A stretch of 64,000 bases of DNA. Source: Moraxellaceae bacterium REDSEA-S32_B1 (lineage in GTDB: Bacteria; Pseudomonadota; Gammaproteobacteria; Pseudomonadales; Moraxellaceae). Where the stretch lies: the NCBI GenBank assembly GCA_001626925.1, contig LUOR01000007.1:1-64000 (forward strand), written 5' to 3'. Made by a program: the position numbers and the translations under genes. The notes under the pieces were generated by a model that searched no databases, was not told the origin of the DNA, and saw only the letters and a program-made list of their open reading frames with translations. This document shows positions 41,405-51,542 of the stretch, piece by piece; position 1 is the first letter of the stretch, and each line of letters starts with the position of its first letter.

Positions 41405-41675
41405 ACAATTCGATTCTTTTGAAACAGATAGTGCGCACTATACGCCTCTTTTGTAAAAATTCAACCGCTGGTAATAAAAAATTTAAACCATTGAAAAATA
41501 TTAATATTTAATTATTTTATTGATGTCTATCACATAAACATTGCGTGTTTTTTACACATTTTTTTACAAGTTTTTGAATTTTACTGATTTGCAATGTCAA
41601 AGCGTCATGAAGTTGTCATCACATTTATTGCTGTCGAAATCATGAGGAAATAATTTTAAGTGTAAAAAATGCCAT

Positions 41676-41694
41676 TTTAATGAGAATCATTATT
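41676..41694. promoter_or_regulatory. Putative Fur box in a large non-coding region
   Basis: TTTAATGAGAATCATTATT matches 15/19 of the Fur consensus; overlaps a minus-strand TATAAT. Confidence 0.6.
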
Positions 41695-41977
41695 ATAAAT
41701 GTTTAATTCCTAATGAGTCATCCTATACAATGCTCAGCTATATTTATCCCGAATATTTTCAGACTTTATTGTAGATCAGTGCTGATCTCAATTGGCTATA
41801 TAGTTGCAAACATGAATCTAAATGTTAACCCAGTATCTCAAACTGGAAAATTCATCACAGGATTGATAATTTATTTATTTTCTTATCGTTGAAAGTGGGT
41901 AAAAAATATCACTTGTTATGATTGTATCGATATGCGTTTTATATAAATTCAGCTGATAAAATCAACGATTAAATAAA

Positions 41978-42159
41978 AATTAACTCCGAAGATGCCGCTA
42001 CTAGTCGTTACCCTTGAACCCTAAAGTTCAAGGTGGAGATGACGTATCATTTTTCGGTTTTCTACTCAAGGTAGACATACACCCAAACCATACAGAACAT
42101 ATCCGTAAGTGATGATATCGGCTCAGGGGAATAGACCTGCTGGCGAACATCCCAGAGTT
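41978..42159 (-). ncRNA. ssrS: 6S RNA
   Basis: Minus strand GGGATGTTCGCCAGCAGGTCTATTCCCCTGAGCCGATAT ... CCACCTTGAACTTTAGGGTTCAAGGGTAACGACTAGTAGCGGCATCTTCGGAG parallels E. coli 6S RNA; downstream of zapA; TATAAT promoter at 42171-42166. Confidence 0.95.
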
Positions 42160-42277
42160 GGCTTTATTATAACGCTTGATTAAATCAATGTACAAACATC
42201 ATATCAGTGGTTTCACTCATTTGTCGCTGAATTGCTAAACAATTAACACAAGCAAGGGCTAATCAAGTATCACTGAA

Positions 42278-42586
42278 CTAGCCATTAGTTGCTTGAATTT
42301 GCGTGATTTGTTGATCCAACGCATCGACCATATCAGCAAGCGCATTCTCACACTGACTATATTGTTGTAACGATTTGTTCATCTCGATCACTTCTTGCAT
42401 GAGTTGCAATGAAACCATGACTGCGACTTTTTGATTGTCCATACGTGGATTGGCGCTACGCATCGCTTTGAACTTTTGCTCTAGCAAATCGCCTGCGCTA
42501 CGCAGTTCATCTTGTAGATTCGCAGGGCAACCTAGTTTGTAGACACTATCTAAAAGCCATAATTCGACGGCGGTATTCTCAGTCAT
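42278..42586 (-). CDS. zapA: Cell division protein ZapA
   Basis: VELWLLDSVYKLGCPANLQDELRSAGDLLEQKFKAMRSANPRMDNQKVAVMVSLQLMQEV. Confidence 0.9.
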   Translation of the reverse strand: MTENTAVELWLLDSVYKLGCPANLQDELRSAGDLLEQKFKAMRSANPRMDNQKVAVMVSLQLMQEVIEMNKSLQQYSQCENALADMVDALDQQITQIQATNG

Positions 42587-43151
42587 TTGCTGTACTGTCC
42601 TCAAATTCTAATTGTTCTGCATGTGGGTGAGCCAATTGTTGAATGCTTAAGCTGTTGCTATCTTGTGCTGTACCCAAGATAGCAAGGCGTTGGATGATCG
42701 CTTCGACTTTTTGACGTGCTTGTTCATTTTTCTTCTGCAGTTGATCACGTACTTGACCAAGCTCTTTCAGTTGTGACTGGAGGCTTTCATTTTGTGTGCC
42801 GAGATTGTCATAATCGCTTTTGAGTTGATTCTTCTGTGTGATTAAAGCTTCAAAGCGTTTGCGCAATTCATTGCAACTATTTTCAAGTCGTTGATATTTA
42901 TCAGATAGTGTTTGATGTTCTTGTTGCAACTGCTGATGCTGATCTCTGCCTTGTGTTAATGCACGGGCAGTATTCTGCTGTTGATCCTGTGCTTCTTGCA
43001 AAGCAGAACGTGCATCGTCTAATTGACGTTGCAAGTTTTGTGCAGTTTGCGCATGAATATGCTGTTGATCGGTTTGCTTTTGCTTTAAATCTTGGACGTG
43101 TTTGACCAAAATTTGCACTTGCTGTTGTAAATGCTGTAATTGTTCTAACAT
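42579..43151 (-). CDS. Coiled-coil protein, possible ZapB-like divisome component
   Basis: Gln/Leu-rich heptad repeats throughout; overlaps the zapA start. Confidence 0.55.
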   Translation of the reverse strand: MLEQLQHLQQQVQILVKHVQDLKQKQTDQQHIHAQTAQNLQRQLDDARSALQEAQDQQQNTARALTQGRDQHQQLQQEHQTLSDKYQRLENSCNELRKRFEALITQKNQLKSDYDNLGTQNESLQSQLKELGQVRDQLQKKNEQARQKVEAIIQRLAILGTAQDSNSLSIQQLAHPHAEQLEFEDSTAND

Positions 43152-43215
43152 AGTGGTATCGCACAATGCCTATTTACTCGATAATATACTAGCAGTATAG
43201 AGATTGGAAAGACGA

Positions 43216-43839
43216 ATGCAAGACGATATTACAGGTTGGAATGAGTGGAATGATGCATTTAACGGCATCGAAGAATTATCAAGTCCGAATGAGTTACACG
43301 GTATCTTGACAGGTATTGTTTGTGTAACGCAAGCGCCGACATTGGAACAGTGGCAAGCGATCCTCGATAGCCTACAAGTTCCTGAGTTATCTGCTGAGGC
43401 TTTACAGCTTTTAGCTGATGAAGCAGAAGATATTGCCGCATCTTTACATGATGATGAATTGGATTATTTGCCGATGTTGCCTGATGATCAACATACATTG
43501 AACGAACGTGTTGATGCACTGGCGGATTGGTGTGCAGGTGTGGTACTTGGTTTTGGTATGGCATCGGGTCATATTCGTGGTGATGAAGCCGAATGGATTG
43601 AGCACTTGCAAGATGTGGCTTCAGTTGAATTCGAAGCGGAAGATGACGATGAAGAGGGCGAGTTGAGTTATAACGAGCTGTATGAATTTGTGCGCTTAAT
43701 CCCAGTCAGCCTGTCTACAGGACGTAAAAAAGTCGATGTGGCTGAAACTGCATTGCTCAAAGGTTCACACTTGAACGCTTCACCAAGCAAAAATACGTCA
43801 AATGTGGTGGAAATGTTTACGCCACATCGTCCAAGTTAA
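43216..43839 (+). CDS. UPF0149 family protein (YgfB-like)
   Basis: SPNELHGILTGIVC..., ADWCAGVVLGFGMASG, YNELYEFVRL. Confidence 0.9.
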   Translation: MQDDITGWNEWNDAFNGIEELSSPNELHGILTGIVCVTQAPTLEQWQAILDSLQVPELSAEALQLLADEAEDIAASLHDDELDYLPMLPDDQHTLNERVDALADWCAGVVLGFGMASGHIRGDEAEWIEHLQDVASVEFEAEDDDEEGELSYNELYEFVRLIPVSLSTGRKKVDVAETALLKGSHLNASPSKNTSNVVEMFTPHRPS

Positions 43840-43979
43840 ATATAAATAGAAATTAAATTTACGCTAATTTATCAAGGTATTCCTAGTGAGAAATAAGGTA
43901 TACCTACATGAAAACCCCTCTAAATATCCCCTGAGAGTCACTGACTCGCAAGGGGAGACTTTTTGAAAAAAGGTATGCT

Positions 43980-45302
43980 ATGTCTACACTCGATCAGTCT
44001 GTTTTTGCGTCACGTCGTGAGCAACTTGCCAAAGCTATGGGTGCAAATGCTATTGCTATCATTGCCACACGTGATGAAATGTACCGCAATCGAGATGCAG
44101 ATTATAAATACCGTCCAGACAGTAGTTTTTACTATTTAACTGGATTTGCTGAGCCCGAAGCCGTTGCAGTGCTAGAAACAGATGATCAGGGCGGGCTGTG
44201 TTACACCTTATTCTGTCGTGAACGAAATCGTGCGATGGAAATTTGGAATGGCTATCGTGCAGGGATCGAGGGTGCATTAGCGCAATATGGCGCAGATCAA
44301 GCCTTTGTGATTGAAGATTTAGATGATGAAATCATTTCTCTACTCGCTGGAAAAGACAAACTGTATGTCCGTTTTGGTCAGACCAAAAAGTTCGATGTAC
44401 GCGTCGGTGAGTGGTGTCAAAAAGTTCAGCTTAAACAACGTCAAGGCGGAACATCGCCACAGCATTTAATCCAGCTTGATGGTTTGCTCGATGAGATGCG
44501 CTTGATCAAATCCTCTGATGAGCTCGCATTAATGCAAATGGCTGGGAAAATCAGCGCAGAAGCGCATACGCGTGCCATGCAAAAAGTCCGACCTAAAATG
44601 ATGGAATATGCCTTGGAAGCTGAGTTGCATTATGTGTTTGGACAGTATGGCGGTGTGCCTGCGTACAATACCATCGTCGGTGGTGGCGCAAACGCTTGTA
44701 TTTTGCATTATGTCGAAAACAATCAAATGCTCAAATCAGGCGACTTGGTCTTGATCGATGCAGGCTGTGAATATCAATACTATGCAGGTGATATTACTCG
44801 TACTTTCCCAGTTAACGGCAAATTTACTGGGGAGCAAAAAGCGCTATATGAGGTTGTGTTGACTGCGCAACTGGCTGCGATAGATGCAACACAAGTAGGT
44901 AATCATTACAAACTGCCTCATGAGCAAGTCATTCGAATTCTCACAGAAGGCTTGCTTGATCTTGGCTTACTCAAAGGAGAACTCAATGAGCTGATCGAAA
45001 CCGAAGCCTATAATCAATTCTTTATGCACGGTACAGGGCATTGGCTTGGGATGGACGTGCATGATGTAGGGCAATACAAAGTGAATGGTGAGTGGCGTGC
45101 TTATCAAGAAGGTATGGTGGTTACCGTTGAGCCTGGGCTTTATATTGCGCCTGATGATGAAAGCGTCGATGAGAAATGGCGTGGTATTGGGATTCGTATC
45201 GAAGATGATGTGATGCTGACCAATGATGCGCCGTTGATCATGACCAAAGATGTGGTGAAATCCATTGATGATATTGAGCATTTGATGGCAGACAGTCGTT
45301 AA
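43980..45302 (+). CDS. pepP: Xaa-Pro aminopeptidase (PepP)
   Basis: RPDSSFYYLTGFAEPEAVAVL; LIDAGCEYQYYAGDITRTFP; HGTGHWLGMDVHDVG; VTVEPGLYI. Confidence 0.96.
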   Translation: MSTLDQSVFASRREQLAKAMGANAIAIIATRDEMYRNRDADYKYRPDSSFYYLTGFAEPEAVAVLETDDQGGLCYTLFCRERNRAMEIWNGYRAGIEGALAQYGADQAFVIEDLDDEIISLLAGKDKLYVRFGQTKKFDVRVGEWCQKVQLKQRQGGTSPQHLIQLDGLLDEMRLIKSSDELALMQMAGKISAEAHTRAMQKVRPKMMEYALEAELHYVFGQYGGVPAYNTIVGGGANACILHYVENNQMLKSGDLVLIDAGCEYQYYAGDITRTFPVNGKFTGEQKALYEVVLTAQLAAIDATQVGNHYKLPHEQVIRILTEGLLDLGLLKGELNELIETEAYNQFFMHGTGHWLGMDVHDVGQYKVNGEWRAYQEGMVVTVEPGLYIAPDDESVDEKWRGIGIRIEDDVMLTNDAPLIMTKDVVKSIDDIEHLMADSR

Positions 45303-45374
45303 GCTTTTATTGATTAAGATTATTTGAATGAAACGGTAAACTTGAAACAAAAAGCTAAGCTAAAAAAGCGAGGC

Positions 45375-45408
45375 AAAAAAAAGCAGTCTAGCGCTGATGT
45401 TAGACTGC
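45375..45408 (-). terminator. Rho-independent terminator (minus strand)
   Basis: Minus strand GCAGTCTAACATCAGCGCTAGACTGCTTTTTTTT. Confidence 0.75.
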
Positions 45409-45563
45409 CATATAACCGTGAAATTTCATTTTAATTTGACATAAACTATTTAAATATATAAACAATTTAGATGTTTCTCACTGACTTAGACAATTTATAA
45501 CTGAGTCGATCACGGAATACAAGCAATAACTTTAAAATATTTAAAATAAGTCAAACTAACAAC

Positions 45564-45860
45564 TTAGGTTTGAGTTAAAGGTTGCCAATTGTCTGCAAAC
45601 TCTTGTTTTGCCATACGATTGAGGTGATCAAGTACCACATTTTGCAATTTTTCTAAGTCTTCTTGTTGTTCAGTATGTAGTGTTGCGATCAGTTGATTTG
45701 GTTGATGTTCTAGCGTGGCATGCGCAGTTTCAGAAAATGGAATCGTGGAGATATCTTTCTCTTGGGTGATTTCCATCTTGTGACGCCAATGGTTGACCAG
45801 CTTTTTGATGATGATTTCAGCATTGTCTGTGTCGATATTGAGCTGACTTGAATAGTTCAT
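45564..45860 (-). CDS. DUF2218 domain-containing protein (internal ATG start)
   Basis: LNIDTDNAEIIIKKLVNHWRHKMEITQE...LEKLQNVVLDHLNRMAKQE. Confidence 0.75.
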   Translation of the reverse strand: MNYSSQLNIDTDNAEIIIKKLVNHWRHKMEITQEKDISTIPFSETAHATLEHQPNQLIATLHTEQQEDLEKLQNVVLDHLNRMAKQEFADNWQPLTQT

Positions 45861-45888
45861 GCATAACTCCTGAGTGACTAAAATAATA

Positions 45889-45917
45889 AAAAGCCCCAAA
45901 TCGAAATTTGGGGCTTT
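45889..45917. terminator. Terminator between fadE and the DUF2218 gene
   Basis: AAAAGCCCCAAATCGAAATTTGGGGCTTT. Confidence 0.75.
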
Positions 45918-45927
45918 ACAGTTTGAT

Positions 45928-48402
45928 TTACTGTTGTTGGTTTTGCGGTTGTTGATCAATGTATGGATTGTCCAACGGCAATGTTTGGTCAATTTCCATA
46001 TCAAAAATATCGGTCAACATGCTGTCAAAACGCTTGATATTGTATTCAGCGATTTGCGATGCTTCTTCCGCTGTGACAAAGTTTTGTGTCACGGCATCAT
46101 TCAAATGTTCTTGGAACGTTAAGCCTTTGAACTGACCTTTGCTTTCAGCACGTTTGAACTTTTCCCATAACGGTTCGATGTTGAGCAACATTTGGAATGT
46201 GCTTTCCATGCGACCAGTCACGTCATTAGGATCAAGGCTATAATGCACATGTTTTTTCAAAACATCACGGAAGCTGTTGTCAGTCATGATCAAGTCACCG
46301 AGTTTGACTTTTAGCTTATCCGATGGTTTTTCAAATGGGCGACCAAATGGGAAGCAGATCAATTTCACCAAGATCGCTGGAAGACGAATTGGGAAATTAT
46401 CAATCAAGCCAAAGAAAGCTTCTTGGACTTGATACAAGCTCTTGTCCAAAGCCAATTGAGCATGAAGTTGATCAGCTTCAGTACGTTGACCATTTTCATA
46501 AAACTTCAAAATTGATGTCGCAATGAACAGATGTGAAATCATATCAGCCAAACGACCTGAAAGCATTTCTTTACGTTTGATATCACCTGCAAGTAGACCT
46601 AAGCACATGTCTGCGGTAAAGGCAAAGTTTGCACTCAAGCGGTTGATCGACTTATAGTAATCTTCACTAAAATCATCCGCAGTCGTCGGTGCATCATAGC
46701 TACCACCAGTGAAGGCATAGGCAAATGAGCGTGCTACACGATTAAAGGTATAACCAAGATGACGATACAAAATCTTGTCAAACTCAGGCAGGGCTGTATC
46801 AGGATTTTCCGCTTGGAGAAGTTGGAGCTCATCGAATAGATACGGATGACTACGCATTGAACCTTGACCAAAGATCATCAATGAACGGCTCAAGATATTC
46901 GCACCCTCCACGGTGATTGACACAGGAATCGCTTGATAAGCGAGCCCTAAGAAGTTGCGAGGTCCAAGCTGAATGGCACGACCACCGACCACGTCCATAC
47001 CATGATTGACACTTTTTCGCATGGTTTCAGTCGCATAGTATTTGGCAATTGCAGTCATCATCGCAGGTTTACCACCTTGATTGAGACCACAAGTCACCAT
47101 ATAACGAAACGCTTCGAGCATATAAGCATCACTGGCAATATCTGAAGTGGCTTCTTGAACCCCTTCGAATTTTCCAACGGATAGCTTGAACTGCTCCCGA
47201 ATCTTAGCGAATGCACCGACATTCAGGTACATCATTTCACCTGCGCCAGTAGACAGGGCAGGTAATGAAATACCACGACCCACGCTCAAGCATTCCATCA
47301 GCATGCGCCAGCCTTTACCTGCATTTTCCACACCACCGATGATGTAGTCGATCGGTACAAAGACATCTTTGGCTACGACTGTACCATTCATAAATGGTGA
47401 ACCTGGATTGTGACGAGGACCGACTTCAACACCTTCATGTGATGAAGGAATCAAGGCACAGGTAATACCGTAATCTTGCTTTTTACTGTCGCCTAGTAGA
47501 CCGTCTGGATCATAGAGTTTAAATGCCACACCGATCACCGTTGCGATTGGTGCAAGGGTAATCCAACGCTTAGAAAAGTTCATTTTAAGACCAAGCACTT
47601 GCTGACCTTCAAACTCACCCATGCAGACCACACCTGTGTCCGGAATTGCACCTGCATCCGAGCCAGCTTCTGGACTGGTCAATCCAAAGCATGGAATCTC
47701 TGTACCATTCGCTAGACCTGGGAGATAACGATCTTTCTGCGCTTGCGTACCATAATGCAGTAATAGCTCACCTGGTCCCAAAGAGTTTGGCACCATACAA
47801 CTCACCGCTGCGGTAAGCGAACGAGTTGAAATTTTACTCATGATGCGACTTTGCGCAAACGGTGTGAATTCTTTACCGCCATATTCTTTTGGAATGATTA
47901 AGCCGAGAAAGCCTTTATCTTTGATAAATTGCCATGCTTCTGGTGGTAAATCTTTGTGATGATGGTGAATATCCCACTCATCAAGCATGTTACACAATTC
48001 TTCCACTTCATTATCAATAAAAGATTGTTCTTCGTTACTGAGCTGTGGGAATGGATATTGCTCAAAGGTTTCCCAGTTGGGCGCTCCCATAAATAGCTCT
48101 TTTTCCCACCAACTGGTACCTGCATCCAGTGCTTCACGTTCTGTGACGCTCATTGATGGCATTGCGTTAGCAAGGGTTTTATAAGCAGGTTTGGTAATGA
48201 TTGACATGCGTAATGGATCAATCACCACGATGACACTGGCAATAATCAACGGTAAGCCGAGCAAGAGCGACCACGGCGTCCATAGCGCCATGAGGATGCT
48301 GACACCGATGACGATCAACGCGCCGATAGAGCGGGATAGTTGCCAAAAGAACACTGCCCAAAGTGTAAATAAGAGAATAAGAATACTCAGAAGAAAGACC
48401 AT
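45928..48402 (-). CDS. fadE: Acyl-CoA dehydrogenase FadE
   Basis: N-terminal TM region; FIKDKGFLGLIIPKEYGGKEFTPFAQSRIMSKISTRS; CFGLTSPEAGSDAGAIPDTG; C-terminal DUF1974-like. Confidence 0.95.
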   Translation of the reverse strand: MVFLLSILILLFTLWAVFFWQLSRSIGALIVIGVSILMALWTPWSLLLGLPLIIASVIVVIDPLRMSIITKPAYKTLANAMPSMSVTEREALDAGTSWWEKELFMGAPNWETFEQYPFPQLSNEEQSFIDNEVEELCNMLDEWDIHHHHKDLPPEAWQFIKDKGFLGLIIPKEYGGKEFTPFAQSRIMSKISTRSLTAAVSCMVPNSLGPGELLLHYGTQAQKDRYLPGLANGTEIPCFGLTSPEAGSDAGAIPDTGVVCMGEFEGQQVLGLKMNFSKRWITLAPIATVIGVAFKLYDPDGLLGDSKKQDYGITCALIPSSHEGVEVGPRHNPGSPFMNGTVVAKDVFVPIDYIIGGVENAGKGWRMLMECLSVGRGISLPALSTGAGEMMYLNVGAFAKIREQFKLSVGKFEGVQEATSDIASDAYMLEAFRYMVTCGLNQGGKPAMMTAIAKYYATETMRKSVNHGMDVVGGRAIQLGPRNFLGLAYQAIPVSITVEGANILSRSLMIFGQGSMRSHPYLFDELQLLQAENPDTALPEFDKILYRHLGYTFNRVARSFAYAFTGGSYDAPTTADDFSEDYYKSINRLSANFAFTADMCLGLLAGDIKRKEMLSGRLADMISHLFIATSILKFYENGQRTEADQLHAQLALDKSLYQVQEAFFGLIDNFPIRLPAILVKLICFPFGRPFEKPSDKLKVKLGDLIMTDNSFRDVLKKHVHYSLDPNDVTGRMESTFQMLLNIEPLWEKFKRAESKGQFKGLTFQEHLNDAVTQNFVTAEEASQIAEYNIKRFDSMLTDIFDMEIDQTLPLDNPYIDQQPQNQQQ

Positions 48403-48807
48403 ACAAACTACTCCAAAAGTGACTTATGCTTAAAAAAAGAAACTATAAATCAGAGTGTTAAAAAATATTTTGCAGAAAAGAATTCAATCGCCGAATCTTG
48501 AAGTCATATTTTGCAAAATGTCAAAAACTGCTTTGCCAATTTATTTTTCTAGTGCGAAACATGCTTCTATTGTTGAGTACAGAAGATTGAAAACGCACAA
48601 TACAAATAGTGAATTCAAAAAAATGTAATGACAATTTTCATGAATTGCAGAGCAAGTTCTTACTTTATAATTAAAGCAATAATGAAATATTAGTAAATAG
48701 TTGAAATGATGAAGTCTTGTTTCTTTAAGTAAATATTACAAAGATTTAAATTAATGACGCATTTGAAAATGCGTCATCTGATGAATTTTTAAGGCGGTGG
48801 AATTGAT

Positions 48808-50028
48808 TTATCTCAATTCACTTGAGGATTTATTTAACTCACGGCGAGCAATGATGAGTTGCTGAATTTGTTGAGTACCTTCGAAGATATCGAGAATTTT
48901 TGAGTCACGTGCCCATTTTTCCAAAAGTTCATCCTCACCATAACCTAGACTTGCAGCGAGTTCGACACATTTCAAGGTAATCTCATTACCGATACGTCCT
49001 GCTTTGGCTTTGGCGATTGACGCTTCTTTGGAGTTTGGCATTTTGTTATCTGCCATCCAAGTTGCTTTGAGCGTCAGCAGACGTGCAGATTCCCATTCAG
49101 CTTCCATACGATAGATTTGTGCCGCCAAATTTGAAGTTTGCAAATAGGGCGTACTGTAGCTGTCATCAAGCTGATCTTTGAAGATTTGCTTGATGCGCTC
49201 TAGCGATGCTTTGGCACAGCCGATCGCCATTGCTGCTACCAGTGGACGTGTATTGTCAAAAGTTTCCATCACCCCAGCAAAGCCTTTGGAGACATCGACT
49301 TCTTCATTACCCAGCAGATTTTCTGCAGGCACACGACAATTGTCAAAAATAATCGTTGCTGTATCTGAGGCTTTGATGCCGAGCTTATGTTCTAAGCGTT
49401 CAACTCGCATACCTTCCGTACCCTTGGGTACAACAAACGATTTGATTGCGGCACGACCGACTTTACGATCTAAAGTTGCCCAAACTACGACGCTATCGGC
49501 ACGATCGCCTGATGTAACAAAGATTTTTTCACCATTTAAAATATAGTGGTCGCCGTCTTTAGTGGCTGTGGTACGGATCGATGCTGAGTCCGAGCCACAG
49601 CTTGGTTCTGTGATTGCCATCGCTGCCCACGTATTTTTAAAGCGTTCAAGTTGCTCATCATTAGCAACCGCAGCGATCGCAGAGTTGCCTAAGCCTTGAC
49701 GTGGCATGGATAGTAATAAGCCTGTATCACCATAGCACATTTCAATGATACTGAGCGCAGTAGACATATTTGTGCCGTTACGCACACCTTCGTGGTTGCT
49801 TTCGCTCTGCTTACTTTCACCTCGTTTGCCTGCGCCTGCAGCACCTGCATTCATGCCTTCGCCACCTTCGTTCATGCCATCAACTAAGGATGCAAGCATG
49901 TCGAGTTCTTTTGGATAGGCGTGTTCTGCTTTGTCATATTTGCGTGAAATCGGGCGTAGTACGTTGAGTGCCACTTCATGCGCTTGGGTGACGAGCATGC
50001 GGAATTTTTTTGGATTTTGTAAATTCAT
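48808..50028 (-). CDS. Acyl-CoA dehydrogenase (canonical EGT motif present)
   Basis: AITEPSCGSDSASIRTTATKDGDHYILNGEKIFVTSGDRAD; KILDIFEGTQQIQ. Confidence 0.93.
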   Translation of the reverse strand: MNLQNPKKFRMLVTQAHEVALNVLRPISRKYDKAEHAYPKELDMLASLVDGMNEGGEGMNAGAAGAGKRGESKQSESNHEGVRNGTNMSTALSIIEMCYGDTGLLLSMPRQGLGNSAIAAVANDEQLERFKNTWAAMAITEPSCGSDSASIRTTATKDGDHYILNGEKIFVTSGDRADSVVVWATLDRKVGRAAIKSFVVPKGTEGMRVERLEHKLGIKASDTATIIFDNCRVPAENLLGNEEVDVSKGFAGVMETFDNTRPLVAAMAIGCAKASLERIKQIFKDQLDDSYSTPYLQTSNLAAQIYRMEAEWESARLLTLKATWMADNKMPNSKEASIAKAKAGRIGNEITLKCVELAASLGYGEDELLEKWARDSKILDIFEGTQQIQQLIIARRELNKSSSELR

Positions 50029-50068
50029 GGTCTTTTATTCCTTAATCTTTTTAATTATTCAGCTTAAA

Positions 50069-51370
50069 TTAAGCATGTAGCCCAGATTGCATGATCGCCG
50101 TCGCCCTTAAATCACGATACCAACGCTCGACAGGATGCACTTTGGTAAAGCCGTGACCGCCCAAGATTTGCACGCCATCCGTACCAATTTTCATGGATTT
50201 TTCAGCGCAAAGTAGGCGTGCGAGATAAGTTTCACGATGAAAATCTTTGCCTGCTTCGGCAAGGCTTGCAGCATTCCAAACCAACATGCGCATTGCATCA
50301 ATCTCAATCGCCATATCCGCAATCATAAATGCCACACTTTGACGATGAGAAATCGGCTCGCCAAATGCAATACGCTCATTGGCATATTGAATACAGTAGG
50401 ATTTGACCGCTTCACAGGTACCGACTGCCATGGCACACCACATCAGATGTCCAAAGTCTAGGAAAGCTTGATAATCAAAATCCTCTGAACTTAAACGACG
50501 AGCAGGGGTTTGGTGAAAACGTAAAGTGATGGTTTCTGCTGCACGTAGTCCCATCGCAGGACTTGGGCGCATACTGATGCTGTCATCACGCTCAACGATA
50601 AACAGTTCAGGCTTGCCTTGATACATAGCATTGACGAGTAAAATATCGGCATATTCGCCCATGACGACCATGGTCTTTTCACCACTGATTTGGAAATCTT
50701 GATCTGAGGCTTCCGCTTGTGTCGTGAGTTCAAAAGGATTGAATGCAGGCGTATTTTCTTGGCTGGCAATGGTTGCCCGAATATCAGCTTTCTCGGCAAA
50801 ATCTGCCAAATATTGACTTTGAATATCGCTATTTCCCCAACGAGTAATGGCATTAATCACACTAAACGTACTGAGTAATCCAGCTGCTAAACTAAAGTCA
50901 CCACGTGCTAAATCTTCTGCGATCAAGACATTACTCACCGCACTTTGCTCGGTTGCGACACCGCCATATTGCTCTGGTAGCGCATAAAAGTTCAGTGCCA
51001 ACTCATCGGCTTGTTCCAATAAATCTCTTGGGAAAATGCTTTGATGATCCGCTTGCATTGCACTTGGATAAATTGCATCTTTGGCAAAGCGTTGTAAGGC
51101 TTCACGAAGCATGCTTTGCTCTGCGGTGAGGCTCAGGTCAAAAAGATTTTTTGACTGGGATTGCAGACGTTGTTGAGGTTGTTTACTTTGTGGTTTTAAA
51201 AATTTCTGCGTTTTCGAGAGTGTACTAAAACCTGTGCGAGAACCGTGATAAAACGAGCGCTCAACGAATTTGCGTAGCTTTAATTGATCAAGTGCATCAC
51301 TCGAAGCAAGTTTGGTCATCAATGACAAGCCGATGCCTTGCGCTTTATCAAACATTGTTTTACTCATCAC
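50069..51370 (-). CDS. Acyl-CoA dehydrogenase family protein lacking the EGT catalytic motif
   Basis: ACAD fold motifs (LPEQYGGVATEQ, ERIAFGEPISHRQSVAFMIADM, GGHGFTKVHPVERWYRDLRAT) but ends ...TAIMQSGLHA. Confidence 0.9.
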   Translation of the reverse strand: MMSKTMFDKAQGIGLSLMTKLASSDALDQLKLRKFVERSFYHGSRTGFSTLSKTQKFLKPQSKQPQQRLQSQSKNLFDLSLTAEQSMLREALQRFAKDAIYPSAMQADHQSIFPRDLLEQADELALNFYALPEQYGGVATEQSAVSNVLIAEDLARGDFSLAAGLLSTFSVINAITRWGNSDIQSQYLADFAEKADIRATIASQENTPAFNPFELTTQAEASDQDFQISGEKTMVVMGEYADILLVNAMYQGKPELFIVERDDSISMRPSPAMGLRAAETITLRFHQTPARRLSSEDFDYQAFLDFGHLMWCAMAVGTCEAVKSYCIQYANERIAFGEPISHRQSVAFMIADMAIEIDAMRMLVWNAASLAEAGKDFHRETYLARLLCAEKSMKIGTDGVQILGGHGFTKVHPVERWYRDLRATAIMQSGLHA

Positions 51371-51542
51371 AATCCTCTTGGCGTATTTATACGTATGTAC
51401 AACTATATTGGCACAGACATGGAAAAAAACTATCGCAGGGCTGACAAATTTAATTTGGATAAATTGGCAAAAGTGATGAATTTTAATAAATCATAAGTTT
51501 CTGAAATGTATTTATTATTTTTAGAATTAAATAAAGTGAATA

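Noticed and set aside
42901-43164. Second minus-strand ORF (87 aa) within the coiled-coil gene
   Set aside because: Alternate frame of a low-complexity CAG/CAA-rich coding region.
48404-48807. AT-rich gap between fadE and the ACAD pair as an sRNA locus
   Set aside because: No clear promoter, terminator or conserved structure that I could support by eye.
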